Origin: Gammaproteobacteria bacterium
GTDB taxonomy: Bacteria; Pseudomonadota; Gammaproteobacteria; Burkholderiales; Burkholderiaceae_D
NCBI GenBank assembly: GCA_903970185.1
Contig: CAJCIC010000098.1
Span: forward strand, 28,278 to 92,277
DNA: 64,000 nucleotides
Direction of reading: 5' to 3'
Numbering within the stretch: the first letter of the stretch is position 1; each line of letters begins with the position of its first letter. Both the position numbers and the translations under genes were made by a program. Below are positions 7,430 to 17,300 of the stretch, piece by piece. Under the pieces are notes generated by a model that had not been told where the DNA came from, ran no database searches, and saw only the letters and a program-made list of their open reading frames with translations.

Positions 7430-9690
7430 GCGCGCACGCAGTCGACGAAAAACCGGGTTTCGCCGGCGATTTCCTTTTCGACCAGACCATGGATGTCGCT
7501 CTCAAATCCCGGGAACGCGGCGTTGAACTTGCGCGCGAACTTGAGGTACTCGACGATGGTGCGGTTAAATCGCTCGCCGGGGATGAGTAGCGGTATGCCA
7601 GGCGGATAGGGCGTGAGCAGAACCGTCGTGATGCGGCCCTCGAGCTCGTCGATTTCGACCCGGTCCATTTCGCGATGCGCCATGCGCGCATAGGCTTCCG
7701 AGGGCTTCATCGCCGGTGCCATGTCGGACTGGTACATCTCGATGGTCACCCGTGCGACGTCATGTGAGCGGTACATCTCGTGAATCTGCTGGCACAGATC
7801 GCGCAGGCCCACTTTCTCGTAGCGCGGGTGGGCAAGACAGAACTCGGGCAGGATGCGCCACATCGGCTGGTTCTTGTCGAAGTCATCCTTGAACTGCTGC
7901 AAGGCCGTCAGGAGCGTGTTCCAGCGACCCTTGGTGATGCCGATCGTGAACATGATGAAAAACGAATAGAGTCCGGTCTTCTCAACGATCACGCCATGCT
8001 CGGCCAGATACTTGGTGACGATCGCCGCCGGAATGCCCAGGTCGGAAAACTGTCCGGAGACATCGAGCCCGGGCGTAATCAAGGTGGCCTTGATCGGGTC
8101 GAGCATGTTAAAGCCATCGGCAAGCGCGCCAAAGCCATGCCAGGTATCGTCGGCCTTTAACACCCAGTCATCGCGCGAACCGATGCCGTCTTCGGCAAGC
8201 GTGTCCGGCCCCCACACCTTGAACCACCAGTCCATGCCGTATTCGTCATCGACCTTGCGCATCGCGCGGCGAAAATCGAGCGCTTCAAGAATGCTCTCCT
8301 CGACAAGGGCCGTGCCTCCTGGCGGCTCCATCATGGCAGCTGCGATATCGCACGAGGCAATGATCGCGTACTGCGGACTCGTCGACGTGTGCATCAGGTA
8401 CGCCTCGTTGAAAACGTTCGTGTCGAGCTTGTGATTTTCCGACTCGGCGACAAGAATTTGCGACGCCTGCGACAGCCCGGCAAGCAGCTTGTGCGTCGAT
8501 TGCGTTGAATAGATCATCGACTCGCGCGTGCGCGGCCGGTCACGCCCGATCGCATGCATGTCGCGATAGAAGTCGTGGAAGGTCGCGTGCGGCAGCCACG
8601 CCTCATCAAAATGCAGCGTGTCGATGCGGCCATCGAGCAGGTGCTTGATGGTCTCGACGTTATACAGAATGCCGTCGTAGGTCGACTGCGTGATGGTCAG
8701 GATGCGCGGCCTGGTCGACCCGCCGCGCGCCAAGACCGCGCGTGCAAGCGGGTTGGCATCGATTTTTGCATTGATCGTGTCGAGCAAGAACTCGTCAATC
8801 GGAATCGGGCCGATGATGCCAAGGTGGTTGCGCCTTGGCGTCAGGAACACCGGTATCGCCCCGGTCATGGTGATGGCGTGCAAAATCGACTTGTGGCAGT
8901 TGCGATCGACGACCACGACATCATCGGGGGCGACGTTGGCGTGCCAGACCATCTTGTTCGAAGTTGACGTGCCGTTGGTCACGAAGTAGCAGTGATCGGC
9001 ACCAAAAATTCGTGCGGCATTGCGCTCGGACGCAGCCACGGGCCCGGTATGGTCAAGCAGCTGGCCCAATTCGTCGACGGCATTGCAGACGTCGGCACGC
9101 AGCATGTTCTCGCCAAAGAACTGGTGGAACATCTGGCCCACCGGACTTTTCAGAAACGCCACGCCCCCGGAGTGGCCAGGACAGTGCCAGGAGTAGGAGC
9201 CGTCCTGGGCGTAATGCACGAGCGCCCGGAAAAATGGCGGAGCAAGTCCGTCGAGATAGGACTTGGCCTCGCGAATGATGTGGCGCGCGACGAACTCGGG
9301 CGTGTCTTCGAACATGTGGATGAAGCCATGCAACTCGCGCAGGACATCGTTGGGGATATGGCGCGAGGTGCGCGTCTCGCCGTAGATGAAAATCGGGATG
9401 TCGGCGTTCTTGAAGCGGATCTCGCCGATGAAGGCACGCAAGGAGCGCAGTGCAACCTCCATCTCTTCCTTGGATCCGCCGCCGAACTCCTCGTCGTCGA
9501 TGGACAAAATGAAGGCGGACGCGCGCGATTGCTGCTGGGCGAACTGCGACAAGTCACCATAGCTTGTCACGCCCAGCACTTCCATGCCCTCGCTTTGGAT
9601 CGCATCGGCCAGGGCTCTGATGCCAAGTCCCGAGGTATTTTCGGAGCGGAAGTCCTCGTCGATGATGACGATGGGAAAGCGAAATTTCAT
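7426..9690 (-). CDS. PLP-dependent arginine/lysine/ornithine decarboxylase
   Basis: A 754-residue fold-type I decarboxylase with the three-part architecture of the biodegradative family. It has an N-terminal receiver-like wing domain (about 1-135), then the catalytic domain with SYSWHCPGHSGG, FVTNGTSTSNK and HFDEAW. The cofactor lysine is near residue 401 in STHKLLAG. A C-terminal domain holds LLTPYPPGIPLLIPGE. The family converts basic amino acids to polyamines or serves acid resistance. The choice between arginine, lysine and ornithine cannot be made from motifs alone. It is monocistronic and converges on folA with a 4-base overlap. Confidence 0.9.
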   Translation of the reverse strand: MKFRFPIVIIDEDFRSENTSGLGIRALADAIQSEGMEVLGVTSYGDLSQFAQQQSRASAFILSIDDEEFGGGSKEEMEVALRSLRAFIGEIRFKNADIPIFIYGETRTSRHIPNDVLRELHGFIHMFEDTPEFVARHIIREAKSYLDGLAPPFFRALVHYAQDGSYSWHCPGHSGGVAFLKSPVGQMFHQFFGENMLRADVCNAVDELGQLLDHTGPVAASERNAARIFGADHCYFVTNGTSTSNKMVWHANVAPDDVVVVDRNCHKSILHAITMTGAIPVFLTPRRNHLGIIGPIPIDEFLLDTINAKIDANPLARAVLARGGSTRPRILTITQSTYDGILYNVETIKHLLDGRIDTLHFDEAWLPHATFHDFYRDMHAIGRDRPRTRESMIYSTQSTHKLLAGLSQASQILVAESENHKLDTNVFNEAYLMHTSTSPQYAIIASCDIAAAMMEPPGGTALVEESILEALDFRRAMRKVDDEYGMDWWFKVWGPDTLAEDGIGSRDDWVLKADDTWHGFGALADGFNMLDPIKATLITPGLDVSGQFSDLGIPAAIVTKYLAEHGVIVEKTGLYSFFIMFTIGITKGRWNTLLTALQQFKDDFDKNQPMWRILPEFCLAHPRYEKVGLRDLCQQIHEMYRSHDVARVTIEMYQSDMAPAMKPSEAYARMAHREMDRVEIDELEGRITTVLLTPYPPGIPLLIPGERFNRTIVEYLKFARKFNAAFPGFESDIHGLVEKEIAGETRFFVDCVRA

Positions 9691-10093
9691 GGATTCACCG
9701 AAAAGGACAAGGCATGCGGCGGTGTGCCGAAGATACGCACAGCGTGCACGATTTCAGGGGTGCCGTCGCGATTGGGTCAGGGTTTCGGCAACGAAAAGCC
9801 AATCTTGCAGCCAGAATCGTGACGAACGCGTGGCGCGGGCGCAGGACGGGGCAAAGGCGGCGTGCTTTCAAGCGCGACACCTTCCTGCCACACAGCACGC
9901 AAGGTGCCAGGCCGTCTTGTGCGCGCGCTGAAATCGATGCTCATGGGCAGGAAGGTGCAAGCCGGAAGAGCCGGAATTGTCGGCAAGAAGCCGTCAAAAC
10001 ACAAGCGCTCCCGAGCCCGGCTCCAAGGCGCTTGGGCCAGCGCTGCTAAAATTGCCCTCCGCTCCCCGATTTGCCCCCTTCGTGCCTCTTGCC
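9691..10093. other. Divergent intergenic region between the decarboxylase and metG
   Basis: This 403-base stretch lies between two divergently transcribed genes and should hold both promoters. Frames here are arginine-rich chance frames. I find no RNA gene, repeat or clear promoter. One frame extends the metG frame upstream, but the conserved N-terminus starts at 10094. Confidence 0.5.
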
Positions 10094-12160
10094 ATGCCCC
10101 GCTCCCTGTTTGTCACCACCGCCCTGCCTTACGCCAACGGTCCCTTGCACATCGGGCACATGATGGAATACATCCAGGCCGATATCTGGGTCAGGTTCAT
10201 GCGGGCAAGCGGTCATGTCGTGCATTTTGTCTGTGCCGACGACGCGCACGGCGCGCCGATCATGCTGCAGGCCGAAAAGGAGGGCATTTCTCCGGAAGAG
10301 CTGGTGCGCCATGTCGCCTTGGGTCGCCCCGAATGCCTCGACGGTTTCCTGATTTCGTTTGACTACTGGCACAGCACCGAGAGTCCGGAAAATGTCGCGC
10401 TGTCGCAGGAGTTCTATCGCAGCCTGCGCGATGCAGGCCTGATCGCACAGCGGACCATCGAGCAGTTCTTCGATCCGGTCAAAGGCATGTTCCTGCCCGA
10501 TCGCTACATTCGCGGCGAATGCCCGAATTGTCATTCCAAGGACCAAAACGGCGACAACTGCGAAGTCTGCGGCACGGTCTACGCACCGACGCAGCTGATC
10601 GATCCGGTATCGATCCTGACCGGGGCCACGCCGATCCTGCGCGCATCAGAGCACTTCTTCTTCAAACTCTCCGATCCACGCTGCCTCGCCTTTCTGCGCC
10701 AGTGGACCGCGGGTCCGCACCTGCAACCCGAAGTCAGGAAAAAGGCGAGTGAATGGCTGGTTGTCGACGACAGCGGCCAAAGCCAGCTCACCGACTGGGA
10801 CATCTCGCGCGATGCCCCCTACTTCGGCATCCCGATCCCTGATGCCCCTGGCAAGTATTTTTATGTCTGGCTTGATGCACCCGTTGGCTACCTCGCCGCG
10901 CTCAAAGCCTACTTCGAAAGCGGCAAGGCGAAGGAAAAGACCGGGACGACCCAGACATTCGAGGAATTCCTAGCCGATGCCACCACCGAGCAGGTGCATT
11001 TCATCGGCAAGGACATCATTTATTTTCACACGCTGTTCTGGCCGGCAATGCTGCACTTCACGGGCCACAAGACGCCGGACATGATCGCCGTCCATGGGTT
11101 TCTTACCGTCTCTGGCGACAAGATGAGCAAATCCCGCGGCACCGGCATCTCGCCCATCCGCTATCTGCGCGAAGGCATGAATCCGGAATGGCTGCGCTAC
11201 TACCTCGCCAGCAAGCTCACCAGTCACGTCGAAGATTTCGACCTCAGTCCCGAGGATTTTGTGGCGCGGGTGAACAGTGATCTGATTGGCAAGTATGTCA
11301 ACATCGCCAGCCGCAGCGCACCCTTTCTGACGCGCCATTTCGAAGGCCGCGTCGCCGACGTCGGGCAAGAGCCCGCCTGGCTCGGACTGAAAGCCAGCGA
11401 AGCTGCAACCGAGATCGAGCGCGACTTCATGGCGCGCGATTTCGCCCGCGCGCTGCGCACCGTCATGGCTTTCGCCGATGCGGTGAATCAGCTTTTCGAT
11501 AGCGCCAAGCCATGGGAGCTTGCCAAAGCGCCAGAGCAGGCCGAGTGGCTGCAAAAGGTCTGTTCAATCTCGATTCTGGCCTTTGCCCACATGACGCTTT
11601 GGCTCAAACCTGTCCTGCCTGCGCTTGCGGCGCGCGCCGAGACATTCCTGCGCATCGAGCCGCTGAACTGGACCCAGCGGATTTGCGTCAGCCAAATCGG
11701 CACCTACCGGCATCTCATGGCACGCGTTGAGCTCTCGGCGTTCGACCGGCTTTTCGCGCCGATCGAGGAGTCGCAAAAGATCGTGAAGAAGGCCGAAAAG
11801 CCCGTGATCGAGCTTGCCGCCACCGTTACCATCGACGACTTTGCCAAGATCGACCTGCGCGTCGCGCGCATCGTCAAGGCCAAAGAGGTGGATGGGTCTG
11901 ACAAGCTTTTGCATCTCACCCTCGATGCCGGTGAAGGACGGCTAAGGCAAGTGTTCTCGGGGATCAAGTCGGCCTACCGGGCGGATGAGCTGGTTGGGCG
12001 CCTCGCGATTCTCGTGGCCAATCTCGCGCCGCGAAAAATGAAGTTCGGCATCTCCGAGGGCATGGTTCTCGCGGCCAGCGGCAAGATCGCCGAGGACGGC
12101 GAGGCGCTCTTTCTGCTAGAGGCAAACAGCGAGGCGAAGCCCGGCATGCGCGTGAGCTAG
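10094..12160 (+). CDS. metG: Methionyl-tRNA synthetase
   Basis: Charges tRNA-Met with methionine. The protein is 688 residues from the ATG at 10094, chosen because [22 protein letters not shown] is the conserved N-terminus with the HIGH motif; the frame extends further upstream without conservation. A zinc-binding insert has two CxxC pairs ([17 protein letters not shown]). The KMSKS loop appears as [10 protein letters not shown]. The C-terminal 110 residues ([16 protein letters not shown] ... [19 protein letters not shown]) form the Trbp111-like dimerising tRNA-binding domain of the long, E. coli-type enzyme. Some relatives carry the Mrp ATPase gene beside metG; none is seen here. Confidence 0.97.
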   Translation: MPRSLFVTTALPYANGPLHIGHMMEYIQADIWVRFMRASGHVVHFVCADDAHGAPIMLQAEKEGISPEELVRHVALGRPECLDGFLISFDYWHSTESPENVALSQEFYRSLRDAGLIAQRTIEQFFDPVKGMFLPDRYIRGECPNCHSKDQNGDNCEVCGTVYAPTQLIDPVSILTGATPILRASEHFFFKLSDPRCLAFLRQWTAGPHLQPEVRKKASEWLVVDDSGQSQLTDWDISRDAPYFGIPIPDAPGKYFYVWLDAPVGYLAALKAYFESGKAKEKTGTTQTFEEFLADATTEQVHFIGKDIIYFHTLFWPAMLHFTGHKTPDMIAVHGFLTVSGDKMSKSRGTGISPIRYLREGMNPEWLRYYLASKLTSHVEDFDLSPEDFVARVNSDLIGKYVNIASRSAPFLTRHFEGRVADVGQEPAWLGLKASEAATEIERDFMARDFARALRTVMAFADAVNQLFDSAKPWELAKAPEQAEWLQKVCSISILAFAHMTLWLKPVLPALAARAETFLRIEPLNWTQRICVSQIGTYRHLMARVELSAFDRLFAPIEESQKIVKKAEKPVIELAATVTIDDFAKIDLRVARIVKAKEVDGSDKLLHLTLDAGEGRLRQVFSGIKSAYRADELVGRLAILVANLAPRKMKFGISEGMVLAASGKIAEDGEALFLLEANSEAKPGMRVS

Positions 12161-12247
12161 AAAGCGCGACGTCTTGCGGGTGATAACCTCTGGCCAACAC
12201 ATAACAGCGTCGTCTGGTGCGACCAAGAATATGACGAGGAGACGGCA

Positions 12248-13222
12248 ATGAGGGCAGTGCTTTGCAGGCAACACGGGTTGCCCGATTCGCTTGGGGTTGA
12301 GGACATCGCCGACCCGATACCGGCAAAGGGGGAAGTCCTGATCGCCGTCAAGGCGGCAGGTGTCAATTTTCCTGACACGCTCATCATCCAGAACAAGTAC
12401 CAGTTCAAGCCTCCCCTGCCCTTCACACCCGGGGGTGAACTTGCTGGCGTGATCGAAGCGTTGGGCGAAGGCGTGACTGGCTTGTCGCTTGGCCAGCACG
12501 TCATCGCCTTTACCGGCTGGGGTGCGTTCGCCGAGAAAATCGCAGCCGATGCCAAGCGCGTGCTGCCGATGCCCGAAGGCATGTCATTTGAGATCGCCGC
12601 ATCGTTTGTCATGACCTACGGAACCTCCTATCACGCGCTCAAGGATCGCGCCGCGTTAAAAGCCGGCGAGACCGTCCTTGTGCTTGGTGCTGCAGGCGGG
12701 GTCGGGCTTGCCGCGGTGGAAATCGCCAAGGCCCTTGGCGCTCGCGTGATCGCCGCGGCGTCGAACGCAGACAAGCTCGCGGTATGCAAGGCGCACGGCG
12801 CCGATGACCTGATCGACTACAGCAAGGAGGATTTGCGCGAACGCATCAAGGCGATCACTGCCGGCCAGGGCGTCGATGTCGTCTACGACCCGGTCGGCGG
12901 CAAGTTCTCGGAGCCTGCGCTGCGCAGCATGGCATGGCGCGGGCGCTTTCTTGTCGTGGGCTTTGCCAATGGCGAAATCCCGAGCATCGCATTGAACCTG
13001 ACGCTGCTTAAGGGCTGCTCGATCGTTGGCGTCTTCTGGGGTGATTTCACGCGGCGCGAACCGGGCGCAAGCGCGCAGGATCTCACCGAGTTGATGCGCC
13101 TGCTTGCCGCGGCAAAACTGAAACCCCTCGTGTCGGAGACATATCCCCTGGACAAGGTTGCAGACGCCTTGAACGCGGTGATGCAACGCCGCGTCACCGG
13201 AAAAATTGTGCTCGTCCCTTAA
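12248..13222 (+). CDS. Zinc-independent NADPH:quinone oxidoreductase (MDR family)
   Basis: A 324-residue medium-chain dehydrogenase/reductase of the quinone-oxidoreductase branch. The N-terminal GroES-like domain (AAGVNFPDTLIIQNKY, PGGELAGVIEALG) lacks the structural zinc cysteines. The Rossmann fold has VLVLGAAGGVGLAAVEIAKALGA (about 143-165), and the C-terminus is RRVTGKIVLVP. The family reduces quinones or enoyl compounds with NADPH. A purine-rich ribosome site (GAGGAG) precedes the ATG. The acyl-CoA dehydrogenase gene follows after 12 bases, so the two form an operon, plausibly for fatty-acid or aromatic acyl-CoA breakdown (inference). Confidence 0.88.
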   Translation: MRAVLCRQHGLPDSLGVEDIADPIPAKGEVLIAVKAAGVNFPDTLIIQNKYQFKPPLPFTPGGELAGVIEALGEGVTGLSLGQHVIAFTGWGAFAEKIAADAKRVLPMPEGMSFEIAASFVMTYGTSYHALKDRAALKAGETVLVLGAAGGVGLAAVEIAKALGARVIAAASNADKLAVCKAHGADDLIDYSKEDLRERIKAITAGQGVDVVYDPVGGKFSEPALRSMAWRGRFLVVGFANGEIPSIALNLTLLKGCSIVGVFWGDFTRREPGASAQDLTELMRLLAAAKLKPLVSETYPLDKVADALNAVMQRRVTGKIVLVP

Positions 13223-13234
13223 CGGAGAACAAGA

Positions 13235-14500
13235 TTGAATTTCGACTACACCGAAAAAGTAAACACCCTGCGTGGGCGGCTCACCAGCTTCATGGACCAG
13301 CACGTCTATCCCAATGAAGCGACGTTTCTGAAAGAGGTCGCAGCCAACCGTGCCAAAGGCGACGCCTGGGTACCCACCCGCATTGTCGAGGAGCTCAAGC
13401 CGCTCGCACGCGAAGCCGGCCTTTGGAATCTGTTCCTGCCTTTTTCCAAGCGCGTGCCAGAAGGCCTCACCAACCTCGAATACGCACCGCTTTGCGAGAT
13501 CATGGGCCGCGTCTTCTGGGCACCGGAAGTCTTCAATTGCGCAGCGCCCGATACCGGCAACATGGAAACACTCGAGCGCTACGCGAGCGAAGACATCAAG
13601 CGGCAATGGCTCGATCCCCTGCTCAAGGGCGAAATCCGCTCGGCCTTTCTCATGACCGAGCCCGCCGTGGCATCGTCTGATGCCACCAACATCCAGTGCA
13701 GTATTCGCCGCGAGGGCGACGAGTACGTCATCAACGGGCGCAAGTGGTGGTCATCAGGGGCGGGCGATCCGCGCTGCGCCGTGTACATCGTCATGGGCAA
13801 GACCAACCCCGATGCCGGACGCCATGAGCAGCAGTCGATGATTGTCGTGCCGGCCAATGCCAAGGGCATCCAGGTCAACCGGCCGCTGACGGTGTTCGGC
13901 TACGACGATGCACCGCATGGCCACATGGAGGTCGACCTGCACGACGTGCGCGTGCCGGTCGCCAATATCCTGCTCGGCGAAGGTCGCGGCTTCGAAATCG
14001 CCCAGGGCCGGCTCGGTCCGGGCCGCATCCACCACTGCATGCGACTGATCGGCGTTGCCGAGCGGGCGCTCGAGCTGATGTGCAAGCGCTCGCTCGAGCG
14101 CGTGGCCTTTGGCAAGCGCATCAGCGAGCAGGGCGTAACACAGGAGCGCATTGCCGAAGCGCGCTGCATGATCGATCAGGCGCGGCTGCTAACGCTCAAG
14201 GCCGCGCACATGATGGATACGGTGGGTAACAAGGTGGCGCGCGCAGAAATCGCCATGATCAAGGTGATTGCGCCCAACATGGCCTGCCAGATCATCGACT
14301 GGGCCATGCAGGTCCATGGCGGCGGCGGGGTCTCAAACGATTTTCCGCTCGCCTACATGTACGCCCATGCGCGCACCTTGAGGTTAGCCGACGGGCCAGA
14401 CGAAGTTCACCGCGTGGCCATTGCCAGGCTTGAACTGGCCAAGCACATGTCGATTCCGGGCGCCGCCGAAAAAGTCGAAACGCCGATCACGCGCAGCTGA
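13235..14500 (+). CDS. Acyl-CoA dehydrogenase
   Basis: A 421-residue FAD-dependent acyl-CoA dehydrogenase that would introduce the alpha-beta double bond in an acyl-CoA. The segment [17 protein letters not shown] is the FAD/substrate motif of the ACAD10/11-like branch, followed by [14 protein letters not shown]. The C-terminal helical domain has [13 protein letters not shown] and [20 protein letters not shown]. The start is a TTG at 13235 with a GGAGA ribosome site eight bases before it; no ATG fits the conserved N-terminus MNFDYTEKV. It is the second gene after the quinone oxidoreductase. The preferred acyl chain is unknown. Confidence 0.92.
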   Translation: MNFDYTEKVNTLRGRLTSFMDQHVYPNEATFLKEVAANRAKGDAWVPTRIVEELKPLAREAGLWNLFLPFSKRVPEGLTNLEYAPLCEIMGRVFWAPEVFNCAAPDTGNMETLERYASEDIKRQWLDPLLKGEIRSAFLMTEPAVASSDATNIQCSIRREGDEYVINGRKWWSSGAGDPRCAVYIVMGKTNPDAGRHEQQSMIVVPANAKGIQVNRPLTVFGYDDAPHGHMEVDLHDVRVPVANILLGEGRGFEIAQGRLGPGRIHHCMRLIGVAERALELMCKRSLERVAFGKRISEQGVTQERIAEARCMIDQARLLTLKAAHMMDTVGNKVARAEIAMIKVIAPNMACQIIDWAMQVHGGGGVSNDFPLAYMYAHARTLRLADGPDEVHRVAIARLELAKHMSIPGAAEKVETPITRS

Positions 14501-14537
14501 ACCCAAAGCCGTCCGAAAGCAAAGGCTGCAAGCGGCC

Positions 14538-14576
14538 TTGACATGCGCTGCAATGCGTCTAAAGTGATATCACTTT
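14538..14576 (+). promoter_or_regulatory. Sigma-70 promoter overlapped by a perfect 16-bp palindrome
   Basis: TTGACA (14538-14543), a 16-base spacer and TAAAGT (14560-14565) form a promoter for the SPFH gene, whose ATG is at 14627. The perfect palindrome AAAGTGATATCACTTT (14561-14576) covers the -10 element and likely start site, the classic place for a repressor. A partial copy (GAGATCAC) follows directly. The third gene of the operon encodes a ribbon-helix-helix protein, a plausible autoregulator. Confidence 0.6.
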
Positions 14577-14626
14577 GAGATCACGGTGCACTCCGCCCCG
14601 CGAGCGCTCATCGGTGGGAGGACATC

Positions 14627-15526
14627 ATGGCAAAGTCGCGTTCACAGGAACGTGAAGTTCACACGGCAAGCGGCTATTTCATGCTCGCCGTCGGTCTTTT
14701 GGCAATCGCCCTGGGGCTTTGGATCATGTCGGCATCGCTAAAGGCGCCTGCCAGCGTGACGGGCCTTGTGGCCGGCCCGGGCCTCATCGTCGCAGGCGTC
14801 TTCCTGCTTTCCGGGCTTTACGTGCTGCAGCCCAACGAGGCCGCGATCCTGATGCTCTTTGGCAGCTATCGCGGCACTGACCGCGCAACCGGGCTGCGCT
14901 GGACCAATCCGCTGAACCGGCGCGTGCGCATCAGTCTTCGCGCCTACAACTTCGCAAGCGAGAAGATCAAGGTCAACGATCAGCGCGGCAATCCGATTGA
15001 AATTGCCGCAGCCATCGTCTGGCGCGTGCGCGATACCGCCCAGGCCATCTTCGATATCGACGACTACGAGAATTACGTGCACGTCCAGGCTGAGGCTGCG
15101 ATTCGCCACCTCGCTTCGCGCTTTCCCTACGACGAAGGAACGGATGACCAGACGAAGCCTGCGGCCGTGACCTTGCGCGCAGGTGCCGATCAGGTGACGC
15201 AAAGTCTCATGACCGAACTCACCGACAGGCTCGACATCGCCGGCATTCACATTGAGGATGCAAAGCTCACGCACCTTGCCTACGCCTCGGAAATTGCCGG
15301 CGTGATGCTCAGGCGGCAACAGGCCGAGGCGATCATCGCCGCCCGCACCAAGATCGTCACGGGCGCCGTGAGCATGGTGGAAATGGCGCTCAAAGCCCTC
15401 TCGGAGCGGCAGATCATCGAACTTGACGATGAGCGCAAGGCGGCGATGGTCAGCAATCTGCTCGTGGTGCTTTGCGCCGAGACCGACGTGCAGCCGGTGG
15501 TCAACGCCGGCACCCTTTATAACTAG
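14627..15526 (+). CDS. SPFH/Band 7 membrane protein
   Basis: A 299-residue protein with two N-terminal membrane segments (about 17-37 and 44-65) and an SPFH domain: [30 protein letters not shown], then the long motif [21 protein letters not shown] helical C-terminal region follows, with [16 protein letters not shown]. The family scaffolds membrane microdomains or regulates proteases; no substrate is known for this branch. It heads a three-gene operon: a PH-like membrane protein 12 bases later, then a ribbon-helix-helix protein. A GGGAGGA ribosome site precedes the ATG. Its promoter carries a repressor-like palindrome, so expression is probably conditional. Confidence 0.88.
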   Translation: MAKSRSQEREVHTASGYFMLAVGLLAIALGLWIMSASLKAPASVTGLVAGPGLIVAGVFLLSGLYVLQPNEAAILMLFGSYRGTDRATGLRWTNPLNRRVRISLRAYNFASEKIKVNDQRGNPIEIAAAIVWRVRDTAQAIFDIDDYENYVHVQAEAAIRHLASRFPYDEGTDDQTKPAAVTLRAGADQVTQSLMTELTDRLDIAGIHIEDAKLTHLAYASEIAGVMLRRQQAEAIIAARTKIVTGAVSMVEMALKALSERQIIELDDERKAAMVSNLLVVLCAETDVQPVVNAGTLYN

Positions 15527-15538
15527 GAGGGGCAGGCG

Positions 15539-16015
15539 ATGTCTGCACGCGAATTGTACCGGCACCGGCAAGTGGGCTGGACCATGATCCTCTCGGCCGC
15601 CGTGCCGGTCCTGGTGCTGGCCTTCTTGTTGCCGCACGCAAACCCGAGGGCGGTCGGTTCGGCGACGGCCTTGATCCAGCACGTATGGGTGGTTCCCGCG
15701 ATCGTCGTTGGCCTCGTGGCGTTGCTGTTTTCGTCACTGCGCGTAACCGTCACCACGGAAACCCTCGAAGTCAGCTTCGGGCCGGGACTCGTTAGAAAGC
15801 GCTTCCTGATTGCCGACATCGAGAAAGCGGAGATCACGCGCACAAATGTTGCAACCGGGTGGGGCATTCGCATGCGCCGCGATGCGACGGTCTACAACGT
15901 CTCGGGCTTCGATGCCGTGCTGGTGACCTTCAAGGCGCGCCGCTCGATCATCATCGGCAGCGACGACGCGAGCCATCTTAAGCATGTCATTGAAGGCGCA
16001 TGCGCCAGGCGCTAG
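15539..16015 (+). CDS. Small membrane protein with PH-like domain
   Basis: 158 residues with two hydrophobic segments (about 14-32 and 45-63). A soluble domain follows with the beta-rich pattern RVTVTTETLEVSFGPGLVRK, FLIADIEKAEIT and LVTFKARRSIIIGSDDA, typical of bacterial PH-like domains. The ribosome site AGGAGG lies just before the ATG. It follows the SPFH gene at 12 bases and touches the next gene with no gap. Inference: a partner anchoring or sensing at the SPFH assembly. No enzymatic residues are seen. Confidence 0.72.
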   Translation: MSARELYRHRQVGWTMILSAAVPVLVLAFLLPHANPRAVGSATALIQHVWVVPAIVVGLVALLFSSLRVTVTTETLEVSFGPGLVRKRFLIADIEKAEITRTNVATGWGIRMRRDATVYNVSGFDAVLVTFKARRSIIIGSDDASHLKHVIEGACARR

Positions 16016-16192
16016 GTGGCGAGCCCGTCAAAGAAGTCCTACCCCCTGCGCATCGATCCGGTGCTCTGGGCGGAGATCGAACGCCTCGCCGCCGCCGAAC
16101 TCAGAAGCGTCAATGCCCAGGTTGAATACCTGCTGCGCGAGGCGCTCGGAAGGCGCAAGATTGCAAAGCCGCCGGCACAAGGCGGGAACTGA
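16016..16192 (+). CDS. Arc-family ribbon-helix-helix DNA-binding protein
   Basis: A 58-residue protein starting at a GTG directly after the preceding stop. The sequence [20 protein letters not shown], then [19 protein letters not shown] matches the Arc/MetJ pattern: an N-terminal beta strand (residues 9-13) that would pair in a dimer and insert into the major groove, followed by two helices. Such proteins bind short palindromes cooperatively. With the perfect palindrome on the operon promoter 1.4 kb upstream, it is the obvious candidate for autorepression. Pairing with SPFH genes suggests a membrane-stress circuit (inference). It could instead be an antitoxin-like protein, but no toxin lies beside it. 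Confidence 0.75.
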   Translation: MASPSKKSYPLRIDPVLWAEIERLAAAELRSVNAQVEYLLREALGRRKIAKPPAQGGN

Positions 16193-16258
16193 GGCCCGGT
16201 TCTTTGAAAAACCATGCCGCGATCGGATAAACTTGCGTCTTGCAAAGAGAAGGCCGCC

Positions 16259-16444
16259 ATGTACGTATCCGAATTCACGCAATTCATCAATCAGCTGCAC
16301 AAGGATCGGCCAGACCTTGATGCCGAGCAGCAAAAGGGCCGTGCGATCTGGTGGGATCAGCCGGTGGTGACGCCCGATGTGCGCCAGAAACTGCATGACG
16401 CGACCCTGGTGCAGCCTGCCTACGTCTACCAGATCAAGGGCTAG
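16259..16444 (+). CDS. DUF3460 protein
   Basis: A 61-residue protein starting MYVSEFTQFINQL and ending AYVYQIKG, with the conserved acidic/Trp core GRAIWWDQP. This matches the small betaproteobacterial family DUF3460. The ATG at 16259 is preferred over the upstream ATG at 16214 because AGAGAAGG precedes it and the family begins there. Its stop overlaps the GTG start of scpA, so the two are translationally coupled. Function unknown. Confidence 0.82.
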   Translation: MYVSEFTQFINQLHKDRPDLDAEQQKGRAIWWDQPVVTPDVRQKLHDATLVQPAYVYQIKG

Positions 16445-17289
16445 TGGTGAATGATGAGGCGCTAAGCTTAGCGCCGGTCGCTGGTGATTCGACGCCTGAC
16501 GTGGTCGATGGCATGGCATTCGCACGCCTTTATGGCGAGCCTTTGTTCGCCCTGCCCCACGACCTGTACATCCCACCCGATGCGCTCGAGGTGTTTCTCG
16601 AGACCTTCGAGGGCCCGCTTGACCTCCTGCTCTACCTGATCCGCAAGCAGAACTTCAACGTCCTTGATATTCCCATGGCCGAGGTGACGCGCCAGTACTT
16701 GAGCTACATCGAGCAGATCCGCCGCAACAATCTCGAACTGGCAGCGGAATATCTGCTCATGGCGGCACTTCTGATCGAGATCAAGTCACGCATGCTGCTG
16801 CCGGTGCGCAAATCGGATACCGGCGAAGAAGCCGAAGATCCCCGCGCCGAACTCGTGCGCCGCCTCCTTGAATACGAACAGATGAAGCTTGCGGCGCAGC
16901 GGCTCGATGCGCTGCCGGTCATCGGCCGCGATTTCCTGCGCGCGCAGGTCGCGCAAAACGATACGCTCGAAGCGCGCCTGCCCAACGTCGATGTCATGGA
17001 TCTGAAGGCCGCGTGGCGCGACGTCCTAAAGCGCGCGCGCCTGGGTGCAAGCCACAAGATTTCGCGCGAGCAGCTGTCGGTGCGCGATCACATGACGCAG
17101 ATCATTCGCAAGCTGCGCGAGCGACGCTTCATCGAATTCGCCGAGCTGTTCGATCCGGCACGCGGCATCGAGGTCGCCATCGTCCATTTTCTCGCGCTGC
17201 TCGAACTCGCACGCGAGTCGATGATCGAGATCACGCAAGCCGAGGCCTACGCGCCGATCTACCTGCGCCTAACGCTTAGCGTCAACTGA
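16444..17289 (+). CDS. scpA: Segregation and condensation protein A
   Basis: Kleisin subunit that bridges the SMC ATPase dimer and ScpB in the chromosome-condensing complex. It is 281 residues. The N-terminal SMC neck-binding part holds VFLETFEGPLDLLLYLIRKQ and EYLLMAALLIEIKSRMLLP; the C-terminal winged-helix part has FIEFAELFD and AIVHFLALLELAR. It starts with tandem GTG codons, the first overlapping the DUF3460 stop. scpB is not visible in the window. The gene converges on dnaJ with a 12-base gap. Confidence 0.93.
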   Translation: MVNDEALSLAPVAGDSTPDVVDGMAFARLYGEPLFALPHDLYIPPDALEVFLETFEGPLDLLLYLIRKQNFNVLDIPMAEVTRQYLSYIEQIRRNNLELAAEYLLMAALLIEIKSRMLLPVRKSDTGEEAEDPRAELVRRLLEYEQMKLAAQRLDALPVIGRDFLRAQVAQNDTLEARLPNVDVMDLKAAWRDVLKRARLGASHKISREQLSVRDHMTQIIRKLRERRFIEFAELFDPARGIEVAIVHFLALLELARESMIEITQAEAYAPIYLRLTLSVN

Positions 17290-17300
17290 GCGAGACGTCG

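Noticed and set aside
9714..10049. Plus-strand open frame in the gap before metG
   Set aside because: Arg/Gln-rich chance composition, no family motif, no ribosome site.
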